Virus record (IMG/VR): IMGVR_UViG_3300037189_017376
Location: 1 to 39,980 of that record
Reading direction: 5' to 3' (one strand)
DNA: 39,980 nt
Source of the DNA: a virus
This document shows, in pieces, positions 8,500 through 16,570 of this stretch; position 1 is the first letter of the stretch; each line of letters opens with the position of its first letter. The notes under the pieces were generated by a model that was not told the DNA's origin, made no database searches, and saw nothing but the letters and a program-made list of their open reading frames with translations. Made by a program: the position numbers and the translations under genes.

Positions 8500-9233
8500 T
8501 GCAGAAGAAGGCCATCAACGGCCGGTGGGTGATCTGGACGACCGATGCGATCGCCGAATGGGACGGCCTGACCGGCGATCCGGCAGTACCGAACGGGTGG
8601 GAGCACGAACGCCTCACTGCGATGCAGCGTCGGCTCAAATACGGCGACGTGCTTTTCGACATCGGCACCGAGCACGGCGCTCTGTCAGCAGTGATCGCAC
8701 GCGAGTTTGTCGGCCCTGAGAACATGGTGCTGATCGAGCCGTCGCCTGAGTTCTGGCCCAACATCCGTAAGCACTGGGTGTACAACGGCTTGCAGGAGCC
8801 GATGGCGTTCTGGCCCGGCTTCTTCAGCGATGAGACTGATGCGAACGCCACGAAGGAGAACCTGACATGGCCGAAGGAGGCGCACTTGTACGCCCCCGAG
8901 ACGCCGGGCCTCGCGTACCGTTCGCTGGTCAGCCCTGGTCGCATCCCGTCGACGACCCTCGACGACTTCGTGCGCCGCTTGAAGGTCGCCCCCGGCGCGT
9001 TGAACATCGACGTCGAAGGGGCCGAACTGAAGATCATGCGCGGCGCCGTGAAGACGTTGGCCGACTTCTCGTTGCATCACATCTGGATCTCGATCCACCC
9101 CGATCTGATGGAACGCGATTTCGGCTACACCAAGGAAGATCTGCTCGCCTTCATGGATCAGCAGGGATGGGTCGGTAAGTATCTCGCGACTGACCACGAG
9201 GAACACTGGGAGTTCACAAGGATGCCGGTATGA
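8496..9233 (+). CDS. FkbM-family SAM methyltransferase (2)
   Basis: This second, diverged FkbM-type enzyme has 245 aa, with VLFDIGTEHGALSA at about 52-65 and LNIDVEGAELKIMRGA at 169-184. The start is one of two adjacent ATGs at 8496/8499 behind AGGAGG, overlapping the previous stop. Identity to its neighbour looks low outside the motifs, so the two probably methylate different positions or different sugars and are not a recent duplication. Confidence 0.85.
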   Translation: MMQKKAINGRWVIWTTDAIAEWDGLTGDPAVPNGWEHERLTAMQRRLKYGDVLFDIGTEHGALSAVIAREFVGPENMVLIEPSPEFWPNIRKHWVYNGLQEPMAFWPGFFSDETDANATKENLTWPKEAHLYAPETPGLAYRSLVSPGRIPSTTLDDFVRRLKVAPGALNIDVEGAELKIMRGAVKTLADFSLHHIWISIHPDLMERDFGYTKEDLLAFMDQQGWVGKYLATDHEEHWEFTRMPV

Positions 9234-9847
9234 CCACCTCGCAGGCGATCATCCACTGGAACACCCTCGCAACGACGTCCGCGGGCGCGGTGTCGGCGGT
9301 GTTCTCTGAGCCGGACATGGACCAGCACACGCTGCACGACGTCGCGTTGATCGTCGACTCGTTGCGATGCCCGGAAGATGCGCGACTGGTCGAGATCGGC
9401 TGTGGTGTCGGGCGGCTGACGTCTCTGGTCGCGGACGTGACCGGCGCGTCGATCCTCGGCCTCGACATCTCCGAAAAGATGATCGGCTGGGCGGAACAGT
9501 GGAAGCACCCCGATGTGAATGTCGCGTTCGCTGTCGGTGATGTGTCGGCGCTGCGTGCCCTCGTCGCGGAGGGGCACAGCGCGCACGGCATCTATTCGAT
9601 GCTCGTCTTCCAGCACGTCCCTGATCTCGAAGTGCAGGCATACCTGCGAGCAATGACGGACTTGCTCGTACCCGGCGGCGTCATGGTGTTCCAGTACGTC
9701 GTTGGTGACATCGCTGCCGACTTCGACCACCGTCGTTCACAGAATCGAATGGTGTCGTGGCTTTCGTCGTGCGGCCTCGACTATGTCACGATGCCCGATT
9801 CTCGGCATTCCGAATGGCATTGGGTGAAAGCGAGGAAGCCAGAGTGA
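9230..9847 (+). CDS. Class I SAM-dependent methyltransferase
   Basis: The 205-aa protein has motif I VEIGCGVGRLT at 54-64 and the acidic-loop motif LGLDIS at 76-81, followed by an FQHVPD segment and a LVPGGVMVFQ strand. This is the layout of small-molecule Methyltransf_11/25 enzymes. The start overlaps the preceding stop (ATGA). Its substrate is unknown; context suggests a sugar or glycan intermediate. Confidence 0.8.
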   Translation: MTTSQAIIHWNTLATTSAGAVSAVFSEPDMDQHTLHDVALIVDSLRCPEDARLVEIGCGVGRLTSLVADVTGASILGLDISEKMIGWAEQWKHPDVNVAFAVGDVSALRALVAEGHSAHGIYSMLVFQHVPDLEVQAYLRAMTDLLVPGGVMVFQYVVGDIAADFDHRRSQNRMVSWLSSCGLDYVTMPDSRHSEWHWVKARKPE

Positions 9848-11487
9848 ACGTCCCGATCTACTGGCTGACCAACCACGACAACATTGATGCAATCGGGCCG
9901 TGGGACACCGGACTGCTGCGCCATCTGTTCGAAGGGCGCCTCGGTGACGTCGGCATCGACTTTGACACCACCTGGCAGAACGCACGACACATCGAGCCGT
10001 GTGACGTGGCGGTTGTCGTGCTGCCCGCACGCCATCACTACAGCGACGAGGACGTCGACTGGCTGAACGAGGAACTCGCCAAGGTACGGGCCGCTGTGCT
10101 GATCCTGTGCGGCGACGAAGATGCAGGGTTCCCGTGGAAGCGAATCGTGCATCAGAACATCCGTTGGTGGGTGCAGATGCCGGACCCGAAGCATTACGTC
10201 GACATGCAGGAATGGGCGTTCTTCTTCGGCAACGGCTGGCGATACGAATATCGCGACTGGATCGCCAACAATCCGACGTTCGAAGAGAGGGCTTACAGTT
10301 GGGGATTCGCCGGGCAGGGCACTAATGCAGCACGCCGACGAGCAATTCAGGGTTTGCGACGGGCCGCAGTTCGCGTTCCCGGCGTCCTCGCTGAGACCGC
10401 AGGGTTCGCTCAGGGGATCGCGCCCGAGGCGTACGCCGCGCAGATGGCGAACACTTGGATCGCGCCCTGCCCCGGCGGGCCGGTGTCCGTCGACACATTC
10501 CGGCTGTACGAGGCACTGGAAGCAGGTTGCATCCCGCTCGTCGACCGTCACTCGGCGACAGCGGTGTGGTCGCCCTACTGGGAAATGGTCTACGGCAACA
10601 TGCCGTTCCCGGCTGTCCCTGACTGGGACGCAGTAGGAGGCATCATCGAAGATGTCCTGCCCGATCGCCACCGCTGGGCGGCGCTGTGCTCGTCGTGGTG
10701 GCAGCAGCGCAAATACGAACTGGTCTCCCGGCTCCGGGCCGATCTGATCGCGTGCGGCGCCCCATCGTCTCCGCCTCGGGTGACGGCGATCATCACGACG
10801 TCTCCCGTGCCGTCGAACCCGTCGCTGGACATCATCGCGGAAACGCTGGCGTCGATCCCCGAGAACTTCGAGGTGGTCATTGCCGCCGACGGAGTCCGTC
10901 CCGAGCAGGACTACCTGGCACAGTCGTACTACGATTTCGTTTACCGGCTGTGCGCCTTGGCCCAACGTCAGCCGCGACGGGTGACCGTCCACTTCGACGG
11001 GGTATGGCGGCATCAGGCTGGCACGACGGCTGCGGCCCTCGACTTGGTCGACACGCCCGTGATCCTGTTCCTCGAACATGACACACCGCTCGTGCTGGAT
11101 GAGGTGATCGACTGGGACGCCTGCGTCGAACTGGTTGCCGAAGGGCACCTCGATGTTCTCCGCTTCCATCATGAGGCCCAAGTTCTCGACGTCCATCGCC
11201 GCCTGATGTTGGATCGCGTCACCACGTCGATGCTCGGTGTCCCGTTGCGACGCACGGTGCAATGGTCGCAGCGTCCGCATCTGGCTGGGACCGACTACTA
11301 CCGCACCATCCTGGCCGACTACTTCCCGCGGTCAGCAAGGACGATGATCGAGGACCGGATGCATTCGGTTGCGCAGAGCGAGAAAGGGCATCGCCTCGCG
11401 CTGTATCACCCCGAAGGGAACATCAAGCGGTCGTACCATCTCGACGCTCGCGGCGACGAGAGCAAATTCGATATGCGGTTCGCGTAA
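9844..11487 (+). CDS. Two-domain glycosyltransferase (exostosin-like + GT2-like)
   Basis: The 547-aa protein starts at a GTG overlapping the previous stop. Residues 1 to about 300 end in a GT-B-like acceptor block (RLYEALEAGCIPLV near residue 225), like exostosin/GT47 C-termini. Residue 311 onward starts again as a GT-A fold (RVTAIITTSPVP) with an acidic FLEHDTPL segment near residue 404 in the place of the DXD metal-binding motif. The fusion could add two successive sugars. The C-terminus ends in a basic, His-rich region. The domain split is inferred from sequence pattern only. Confidence 0.65.
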   Translation: MNVPIYWLTNHDNIDAIGPWDTGLLRHLFEGRLGDVGIDFDTTWQNARHIEPCDVAVVVLPARHHYSDEDVDWLNEELAKVRAAVLILCGDEDAGFPWKRIVHQNIRWWVQMPDPKHYVDMQEWAFFFGNGWRYEYRDWIANNPTFEERAYSWGFAGQGTNAARRRAIQGLRRAAVRVPGVLAETAGFAQGIAPEAYAAQMANTWIAPCPGGPVSVDTFRLYEALEAGCIPLVDRHSATAVWSPYWEMVYGNMPFPAVPDWDAVGGIIEDVLPDRHRWAALCSSWWQQRKYELVSRLRADLIACGAPSSPPRVTAIITTSPVPSNPSLDIIAETLASIPENFEVVIAADGVRPEQDYLAQSYYDFVYRLCALAQRQPRRVTVHFDGVWRHQAGTTAAALDLVDTPVILFLEHDTPLVLDEVIDWDACVELVAEGHLDVLRFHHEAQVLDVHRRLMLDRVTTSMLGVPLRRTVQWSQRPHLAGTDYYRTILADYFPRSARTMIEDRMHSVAQSEKGHRLALYHPEGNIKRSYHLDARGDESKFDMRFA

Positions 11488-12521
11488 TGAAGATCGGGCT
11501 GATTGCCAGGTCCGAGATCGCTCGCGGCATCGCGATCCAGTCGAAGAACTTCTTCGACAACATGCCGGTTGACAAGGTCCTGCTGGTGCGGATGCCGCGC
11601 CTTGATTGCGTCGAAGATCCGTCGTGGTATCCGGGCCGCACCGACGCCGTGTACGACCCGCTGAATCACCAACTCGAAGAGGATCTGGTGCGCGGTTGGC
11701 TCGCCGGGCTGGACATCGTGTTCACGGTCGAAACACCGAACGACTGGCGTATCCCGACCTGGTGCCGGGAGATGGGCGTCAGGTTGGTCATCCAGGGCAA
11801 CCCCGAATTCGTCCGGCACGGCCAGCGCGGCTACGAATACATGCCTCACCCCGACGCATGGTGGTGGCCGTCGATGTGGCGGCAGGGTCTCGTCCCGGCT
11901 GGACCGGTGATGCCGGTCCCGATGCCTGACGACATCCCCGAACGTGTCCGAGACGACGATCCTCGCCTGCATGTCGTACACGTCATCGGCAAATTGGCAT
12001 TCGCTGACCGCAATGGCACCGACCTGTTCGCGCAGGCGATCCCGCAGATCACTCGCGACATCAAGTTGACGATCCACTGCATCGACGGCGGCCTACACGC
12101 AGAAATGCCTCGCCACCGGCCGGTCGAGATGCAGTTCCAGTTGGAGCCGGTTGTCGACCGCTGGGAGATGTACCAGAACCAGGATCTGCTGATGCTGCCG
12201 CGCCGGTACGGCGGGCTGTGTCTGCCTGCGTTGGAGGCTGCGGCGTCCGGGCTGATGGTGGCGATGTCGGACATCTCGCCGAACGAGCATTTCACAGCGC
12301 ACCGGTTCGGCGGGACGATTGTCCGCAACCTGAATCTTGCTGCCGGACCTGTGCCGTGCTTCGACTCGAATCCGACTGCGATGGCAAGGATGATCGACCA
12401 ACTGGCCGATCTGCACGACGACATCGAATGGGATCGGCAGCGCGAGATGCAGATGGCGATGGTGCCTCGCTGGTCGGAATGGCGTCAGCGGTACCTCGAC
12501 GAAATGGAGCGGATGCTGTGA
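11487..12521 (+). CDS. Glycosyltransferase, GT4-like
   Basis: The 344-aa protein begins at an ATG sharing one base with the previous TAA. The C-terminal half contains PRRYGGLCLPALEAAASG near residues 236-253, the hallmark of GT4 donor-sugar binding (EAxAxG, with the upstream Glu replaced by Leu-Cys). A linker with VPMPDD separates the two domains. It is expected to be a cytoplasmic retaining glycosyltransferase. The substituted acidic residue in the E-x7-E motif is worth noting. Confidence 0.75.
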   Translation: MKIGLIARSEIARGIAIQSKNFFDNMPVDKVLLVRMPRLDCVEDPSWYPGRTDAVYDPLNHQLEEDLVRGWLAGLDIVFTVETPNDWRIPTWCREMGVRLVIQGNPEFVRHGQRGYEYMPHPDAWWWPSMWRQGLVPAGPVMPVPMPDDIPERVRDDDPRLHVVHVIGKLAFADRNGTDLFAQAIPQITRDIKLTIHCIDGGLHAEMPRHRPVEMQFQLEPVVDRWEMYQNQDLLMLPRRYGGLCLPALEAAASGLMVAMSDISPNEHFTAHRFGGTIVRNLNLAAGPVPCFDSNPTAMARMIDQLADLHDDIEWDRQREMQMAMVPRWSEWRQRYLDEMERML

Positions 12522-13171
12522 GGATTCTCGATTTGTTCTGCGGTGCTGGCGGTGCAGCGATGGGGTTCCACAGGGCGTTCCCCGATGCGGACATCTTTGG
12601 CATCGACATCGAGTCACAACCGTCGTACCCGTTCTTCTTCAAGAAGACCGATGCCATCGACTATCCGCTCGATGGGTTCGATCTGATCCATGCGTCGCCG
12701 CCGTGCCAGGACCATTCCTCTCTCGCCCGGGTCAACCAAAACAAGGCCGGAACGGCATGGATGCTCGGCCATACGATCGACCGTCTGGCCGCTCACGGCG
12801 GCTACTGGGTGGTGGAGAACGTCGAAGGCGCGCAGATGCCTGCGTCTCCGCACGCCGTGAAGTTGTGCGGGTCGATGTTCGGTCTCGATGTGCGGCGCCA
12901 CCGCAAGTTCGCCCTCTCGTTCCCCGTGGAGCAGCCGAAGTGCAACCACGCAGCGCAAACACCGAGGTTTGTGTCGCTCAACGCCTATCAGCGGCGCAAG
13001 GGAATCCTTGCTTCGGTTGTGTCGGTCCACGGCAAGACCCACTACGCGGGCGAAGCAGAGATCCGCCGCAAGGCGATGGACATCGACTGGATGGACGGGG
13101 TCGAGATCTCGCAGGCGATCCCTCCGGCCTACACCGAGCACATTGGGAATGCGCTGAAGGTGCTGCTGTGA
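12518..13171 (+). CDS. Cytosine-C5 DNA methyltransferase, short orphan form
   Basis: This compact enzyme has 217 aa with all key motifs: motif I LDLFCGAGGAAMGF (4-17), motif IV with catalytic Cys63 in SPPCQDHS, motif VI ENVEGA (100-105), motif VIII RRHRKF (126-131) and motif X IPPAYTEHIGNA (201-212). The target-recognition region is very small (about 135-195). It methylates C5 of cytosine in a short DNA site. No restriction enzyme is nearby, so host-restriction evasion is the usual role. Unusually, it is translationally coupled inside the glycosyltransferase operon (GTGA overlaps on both sides). Confidence 0.9.
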   Translation: MRILDLFCGAGGAAMGFHRAFPDADIFGIDIESQPSYPFFFKKTDAIDYPLDGFDLIHASPPCQDHSSLARVNQNKAGTAWMLGHTIDRLAAHGGYWVVENVEGAQMPASPHAVKLCGSMFGLDVRRHRKFALSFPVEQPKCNHAAQTPRFVSLNAYQRRKGILASVVSVHGKTHYAGEAEIRRKAMDIDWMDGVEISQAIPPAYTEHIGNALKVLL

Positions 13172-14127
13172 GGCGCGTCGACGTGGTGGCATCCGAGCCG
13201 CACTACATGAAGCATCTGATGCCGATCTGGGCTGCGCTCCCAGAGCGGCTGCGCGGCTGGGTGCATCCGCTGGTCGATGTCGGGGCCGTGACGCGTCCCC
13301 CGTTTGGTCGGGTGGCGCTTGTCGCCGGGTGGCAGGACGTGTCGGCGTTGCGTGGGCAGTGCGAGATGATCTACGTCGAACATGGGGCCGGGCAGACGTA
13401 TGTCGGATCTGCTGACCCGTCCTATTCGGGCAGCGGTGGGGTCCGACATGACGGCGTCATCGGCTACATCGCCCCGTCGCAGGACGTTGCCGACCGTTGG
13501 CGTCGCGCCCCGGCGGCGGCGGTCGGCTGCCCGAAGATGGATACCTGGTTCTCTCGCCCGTTCGCGCCGGGGAAGCCCCCGACGATCTGCTTCGCGTGGC
13601 ATTGGGAATGCAACCTTGTGCCTGAGACCCGGTCGGCGTGGCGACACTACGCGGATCGCTTCCGTGAGATCGTCGACGTCTACGAGCAGCAGGGGTGGCG
13701 TGTCGTCACCCACTTCCATCCGAAGTGGCGCAACCGTCTCGATCTCGACATGGAAGCGATGGGGGTCGCGGTCCTGCCGAGGGAAGAGGACGTCTTTTCG
13801 ACCGTCGATGTTCTCGCCGTCGACAACTCGTCGCTCGGCTATGAGTTCGCGTCGCTTGGCCGTCCGGTGCTCACACTTGACGCGCCCTGGTATCGCCAGG
13901 ACGTCGAGCACGGGCTGCGGTTCTGGCAGGCGCCGCCAGGGCCGCGGTTCGAAGGACCGGAACAACTGCTGGGTCTGAATCTGTGGGAGTTGCACGATGA
14001 CACGCCGCGACGTCGTGCCCATCTTGTCGCCGGACAGTTTGCGGCCGATTACGCCTACGCCTATCGTGATGGCAGTTCGGCGGAGCGGGCTGCGGCGTTC
14101 ATCGAACAACTGCTCGACGGGAAGTAG
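13168..14127 (+). CDS. Glycosyl/glycerophosphotransferase-like (TagF-like GT-B)
   Basis: The 319-aa protein starts at a GTG overlapping the previous stop. The C-terminal segment VDNSSLGYEFASLGRPVL (near 217-234) matches the D-x-S-S-x-x-x-[DE] block of CDP-glycerol glycerophosphotransferases and related GT-B enzymes. IYVEHGAGQTYVG near residue 67 corresponds to the N-terminal H-G loop of the same family. It could polymerise or attach a polyol phosphate or a sugar. It is the last gene of the cassette; its TAG stop forms part of the -10 box for the next gene. Confidence 0.7.
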   Translation: MRRVDVVASEPHYMKHLMPIWAALPERLRGWVHPLVDVGAVTRPPFGRVALVAGWQDVSALRGQCEMIYVEHGAGQTYVGSADPSYSGSGGVRHDGVIGYIAPSQDVADRWRRAPAAAVGCPKMDTWFSRPFAPGKPPTICFAWHWECNLVPETRSAWRHYADRFREIVDVYEQQGWRVVTHFHPKWRNRLDLDMEAMGVAVLPREEDVFSTVDVLAVDNSSLGYEFASLGRPVLTLDAPWYRQDVEHGLRFWQAPPGPRFEGPEQLLGLNLWELHDDTPRRRAHLVAGQFAADYAYAYRDGSSAERAAAFIEQLLDGK

Positions 14128-14130
14128 TCT
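14125..14130 (+). promoter_or_regulatory. -10 box for leaderless start at 14137
   Basis: TAGTCT begins with the TAG stop of the preceding gene and lies 6 nt before the ATG. No ribosome binding site is present. Confidence 0.5.
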
Positions 14131-14136
14131 CAGCGC

Positions 14137-14847
14137 ATGGCCCCTCGTCTTGCGTGTGAAGCATTCGCGACGCTCACGGACGTCCTGTCGGCACCGTGTG
14201 GTTGCTCGTTCACCGAAGCCGAAGATGGCGCGCTGCTCACCGAACTGGTTGATGAAGCCACCGACATGTTGTACGTCCTGTCCGGCGGCCGGGTGACGGG
14301 ACGCTGCACGCGCAAGGTGTGGCCGATCAAGACCGGCGAGTGCAGCGACTACGAATACCAGTCTTGGGTCTCTCGCGACAGCGTCGATTCGATCCCCCTC
14401 CCTGGCCCCGACACTGCGGTCACGCAGGTGAAGATCGACGGTTCGGTCGTGTCGCCGAGCGACTACTTCCTGCTCGATGGCTACAAACTGGTGCGGCGGA
14501 GCGGCGACTGGCCGGTGTCGAACGACATCACAAAGGCTGACACCCAACAGGGCACGTTCACGATCACGGTGCAGTTCGGCTGGGACATTCGCGAGATTGC
14601 ACGTCGCGCTGCGATCGAGTTGACCTGTCTGCTCTACTCGTCGCCCGCTCGCCTGTCCCGCCTGCGCGGTGTGGTGTCGGCAAACATCCAGGGTGTCAGC
14701 GTGCAGATGGACCCGGAAGAGGTGGCCGAGATGGGGCTGCCCGAGTTGAACCGTTTCATGGACTTCCACGCACCGCGAGGTGTTGCCGTGCTCGGTGTCT
14801 GGTCCCCCGAATTGTCGCATGGGTGGCGGCTGGCTTCGGTGTCGTGA
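14137..14847 (+). CDS. Head-tail connector (adaptor, HK97 gp6-like)
   Basis: The 236-aa protein has helical N- and C-terminal parts around a beta core (residues about 55-150). This is the layout of actinophage head-to-tail adaptors that bind under the portal. It is the first gene after the sugar cassette and returns the map to virion assembly. The start has a TAGTCT box but no ribosome binding site. A Cys-containing N-terminal segment (LSAPCGCSFTEAEDG) is typical of these adaptors. Confidence 0.6.
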   Translation: MAPRLACEAFATLTDVLSAPCGCSFTEAEDGALLTELVDEATDMLYVLSGGRVTGRCTRKVWPIKTGECSDYEYQSWVSRDSVDSIPLPGPDTAVTQVKIDGSVVSPSDYFLLDGYKLVRRSGDWPVSNDITKADTQQGTFTITVQFGWDIREIARRAAIELTCLLYSSPARLSRLRGVVSANIQGVSVQMDPEEVAEMGLPELNRFMDFHAPRGVAVLGVWSPELSHGWRLASVS

Positions 14848-15164
14848 AACGTTCCGGGCCGCCAGCCCGAAAGACCCCGCTGAGGAGGACCCCGATGCTC
14901 CGCAAGCCTTCAAAGTCGAAGGGTGAGTTCAGCCCGCAGGTGAAGCAGGCCATCCTCGCCCGCTCCGGGGGCCGCTGCGAGGCGCAGACGCCCATCTGCC
15001 GTGGTGAGGCTGTCCACTTCCACCATCGCCGTCTGCGCTCGCAGGGCGGCAAGGGGACTGTGGAGAACGGGCTGCACGTTTGCATCCCGTGCCATACTTA
15101 CGTCCACGACCATCCCGAACGTGCGTACGCCGTTGGCTGGATGGTCCACGGCCGCGACTCGTAG
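14844..15164 (+). CDS. HNH endonuclease-like protein, 106 aa
   Basis: The GTG at 14844 is chosen because it overlaps the previous stop (GTGA); the frame also stays open to a GTG at 14823. The first 35 residues are very basic (KRSGPPARKTPLRRTP). Then follow RCEAQTPIC, the HNH first motif HFHHRR, an ENGLHVCIPCH block and HDHPERAY. Cys pairs (two CxnC) should bind zinc. Small HNH proteins in tailed phages often assist terminase, but this one sits between the adaptor and the tail tube gene, so a homing-type origin is also possible. Confidence 0.75.
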   Translation: MKRSGPPARKTPLRRTPMLRKPSKSKGEFSPQVKQAILARSGGRCEAQTPICRGEAVHFHHRRLRSQGGKGTVENGLHVCIPCHTYVHDHPERAYAVGWMVHGRDS

Positions 15165-15226
15165 ACATTCTGGCCTTGACAGTGGAACGCTGACCCCGTT
15201 CTCCTGTTGGAAAGGAACGGTCTCTC

Positions 15227-15949
15227 ATGGCAACCAACCTCGCTGGCAACATCTGCCTCGGTGAGATGCAGGCATGTGTGGTGCGTGTCGCCGCACTGGA
15301 CGTGGACTGCACCCCCACGGGTGGTGTGAACGGTGGCATCGTGACCGCTGGCCTCGTCACCCTCACCGCCGACCCGGAGATCGAGTCGGGCACGGTGTAC
15401 GAGCAGAAGAACGGTTGCGGCAGCATCCTGTTCACCTACGAGAAGGATGACATCCTGAAGAGGTACAACCTCTCGGGCGAGTTCGGCTTCGCGGACTTCG
15501 AAATGATGGCGATGCTGTTCGGCGGCTCGACCATCCTCGGCCGTGCGGCGGGTTCGTACTCGGGCAAGGTCATCGGCTACGCCGATCGCCTCTACACCGC
15601 GGCGCAGCGCACCGGCGTGTACATGGAAGTGATCACCACGGCGATCGCTCAGGGTTCGTCCGGCTGCCAGGTGTTCGGTTCGGCTGCCCCGGTCGCGATC
15701 GGTCACATCTTCCCGAAGGTGAAGTTGGTGCCCGGTTCGATGAACTTCGGCGACGACATCAAGCGCGTCACGTTCACCGGCACCGGCTCGAACAACCCGA
15801 ACACGATCAACGGCCCGTGGAACGACTACCCGGGCACCGGCTACGCCCCGAACTCGGCGCACATCGCGGTCGGCTACAGCCAGGTCGAGTACGACGCCAT
15901 TGTCGCTCAGGTCGGCTGCGGCTACAAGGACATTCCCGCCGGTTCCTGA
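15227..15949 (+). CDS. Major tail (tube) protein
   Basis: The 240-aa beta-rich protein starts behind AAAGGA at 15211. It is Gly/Thr/Tyr-rich with a central KRYNLSGEFGFADFEMMAMLFGG segment and a long C-terminal NFGDDIKRVTFTGTGS region. These are the expected size, position and composition of the siphovirus tail-tube subunit. It is followed 23 nt later by a strong hairpin, as is the capsid gene, which fits very high expression. Confidence 0.75.
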   Translation: MATNLAGNICLGEMQACVVRVAALDVDCTPTGGVNGGIVTAGLVTLTADPEIESGTVYEQKNGCGSILFTYEKDDILKRYNLSGEFGFADFEMMAMLFGGSTILGRAAGSYSGKVIGYADRLYTAAQRTGVYMEVITTAIAQGSSGCQVFGSAAPVAIGHIFPKVKLVPGSMNFGDDIKRVTFTGTGSNNPNTINGPWNDYPGTGYAPNSAHIAVGYSQVEYDAIVAQVGCGYKDIPAGS

Positions 15950-15972
15950 TCCTCATCCGGTCAGCCTGCGTG

Positions 15973-15999
15973 AAGGGGCGCCCCTCGGGGGCGTCCCTT
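15973..15999 (+). terminator. GC-rich hairpin after the tail-tube gene
   Basis: A 12-bp stem (one G-T pair) with a 3-nt TCG loop is followed by TTTCC. It is placed like the hairpin after the capsid gene. Confidence 0.7.
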
Positions 16000-16020
16000 T
16001 CCGCGTCCCGGGGCTGATGG

Positions 16021-16026
16021 TACGCT
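16021..16026 (+). promoter_or_regulatory. -10 box for leaderless start at 16033
   Basis: TACGCT lies 6 nt before the GTG, just after the tail-tube terminator. No ribosome binding site is seen. Confidence 0.5.
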
Positions 16027-16032
16027 CCGATC

Positions 16033-16569
16033 GTGATCCCGTTGACGCCGTGCGCCGAGGCAGACCCGTGCTGCGTGTCGATGCACGACATCGCGTACCA
16101 TCTGCTGACCGAGGTGTACGACGCGCTCACCGAGTGCTATCCGTCGGACTGCGTCACCCCGCTGCGGGCCTACGTCACGTTTGGCGACAACGACGACGGT
16201 GTGGTCGACGCGCTCACCGTGTCGGCGGGTTCGATCACGTCGTCGGCGAACTCGCGCCCTGGCGGCTACGGGCTGTACCGGATGACGTACAACATCAAGT
16301 TGATCGAATCCGGCTGGCCGACGGCGCGCATTGAAGGCGAGACGATCATCCCTCCCCCGCCGGAGGAATCTGCTGCGGCGGCGAAGCATGTGTTCGCTAT
16401 GGGTGAGGCAATGCACCGCCGTCTCGCCTACCTGACGACGCACAAGGCGTTGACGCCTCCGTCGGTTCGCTGTTCGAATGCCGCCGCCGGGACGATGGCT
16501 CCGATCCCGCCGTCGGGCGGAACGATCGGCTGGCGGGTGCCGGTCCTCGTCGATCTGCCCTGGAACTGA
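16033..16569 (+). CDS. Tail terminator / neck-type protein, 178 aa
   Basis: This protein with mixed helix and strand starts at GTG 6 nt after a TACGCT box. An early DIAYHLLTEVYDALTECYP helix and a later RMTYNIKLIESGWP strand fit tail-terminator or minor-tail completion proteins. So does the position next to the HK97 gp10-like gene. The N-terminus is Cys-rich (CAEADPCC). The assignment is positional. Confidence 0.45.
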   Translation: MIPLTPCAEADPCCVSMHDIAYHLLTEVYDALTECYPSDCVTPLRAYVTFGDNDDGVVDALTVSAGSITSSANSRPGGYGLYRMTYNIKLIESGWPTARIEGETIIPPPPEESAAAAKHVFAMGEAMHRRLAYLTTHKALTPPSVRCSNAAAGTMAPIPPSGGTIGWRVPVLVDLPWN

Positions 16570-16570
16570 T

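Noticed and set aside
9781-11280. 499-aa minus-strand open frame
   Set aside because: Antisense to the two-domain glycosyltransferase, low-quality composition and no ribosome binding site.
13129-14913. 594-aa minus-strand open frame
   Set aside because: Antisense to the TagF-like and adaptor genes, no start signal and no recognisable motif.
15176-15181. TTGACA as a -35 for the tail-tube gene
   Set aside because: No TANNNT-like -10 at 16-18 nt spacing; the gene has a normal ribosome binding site instead.
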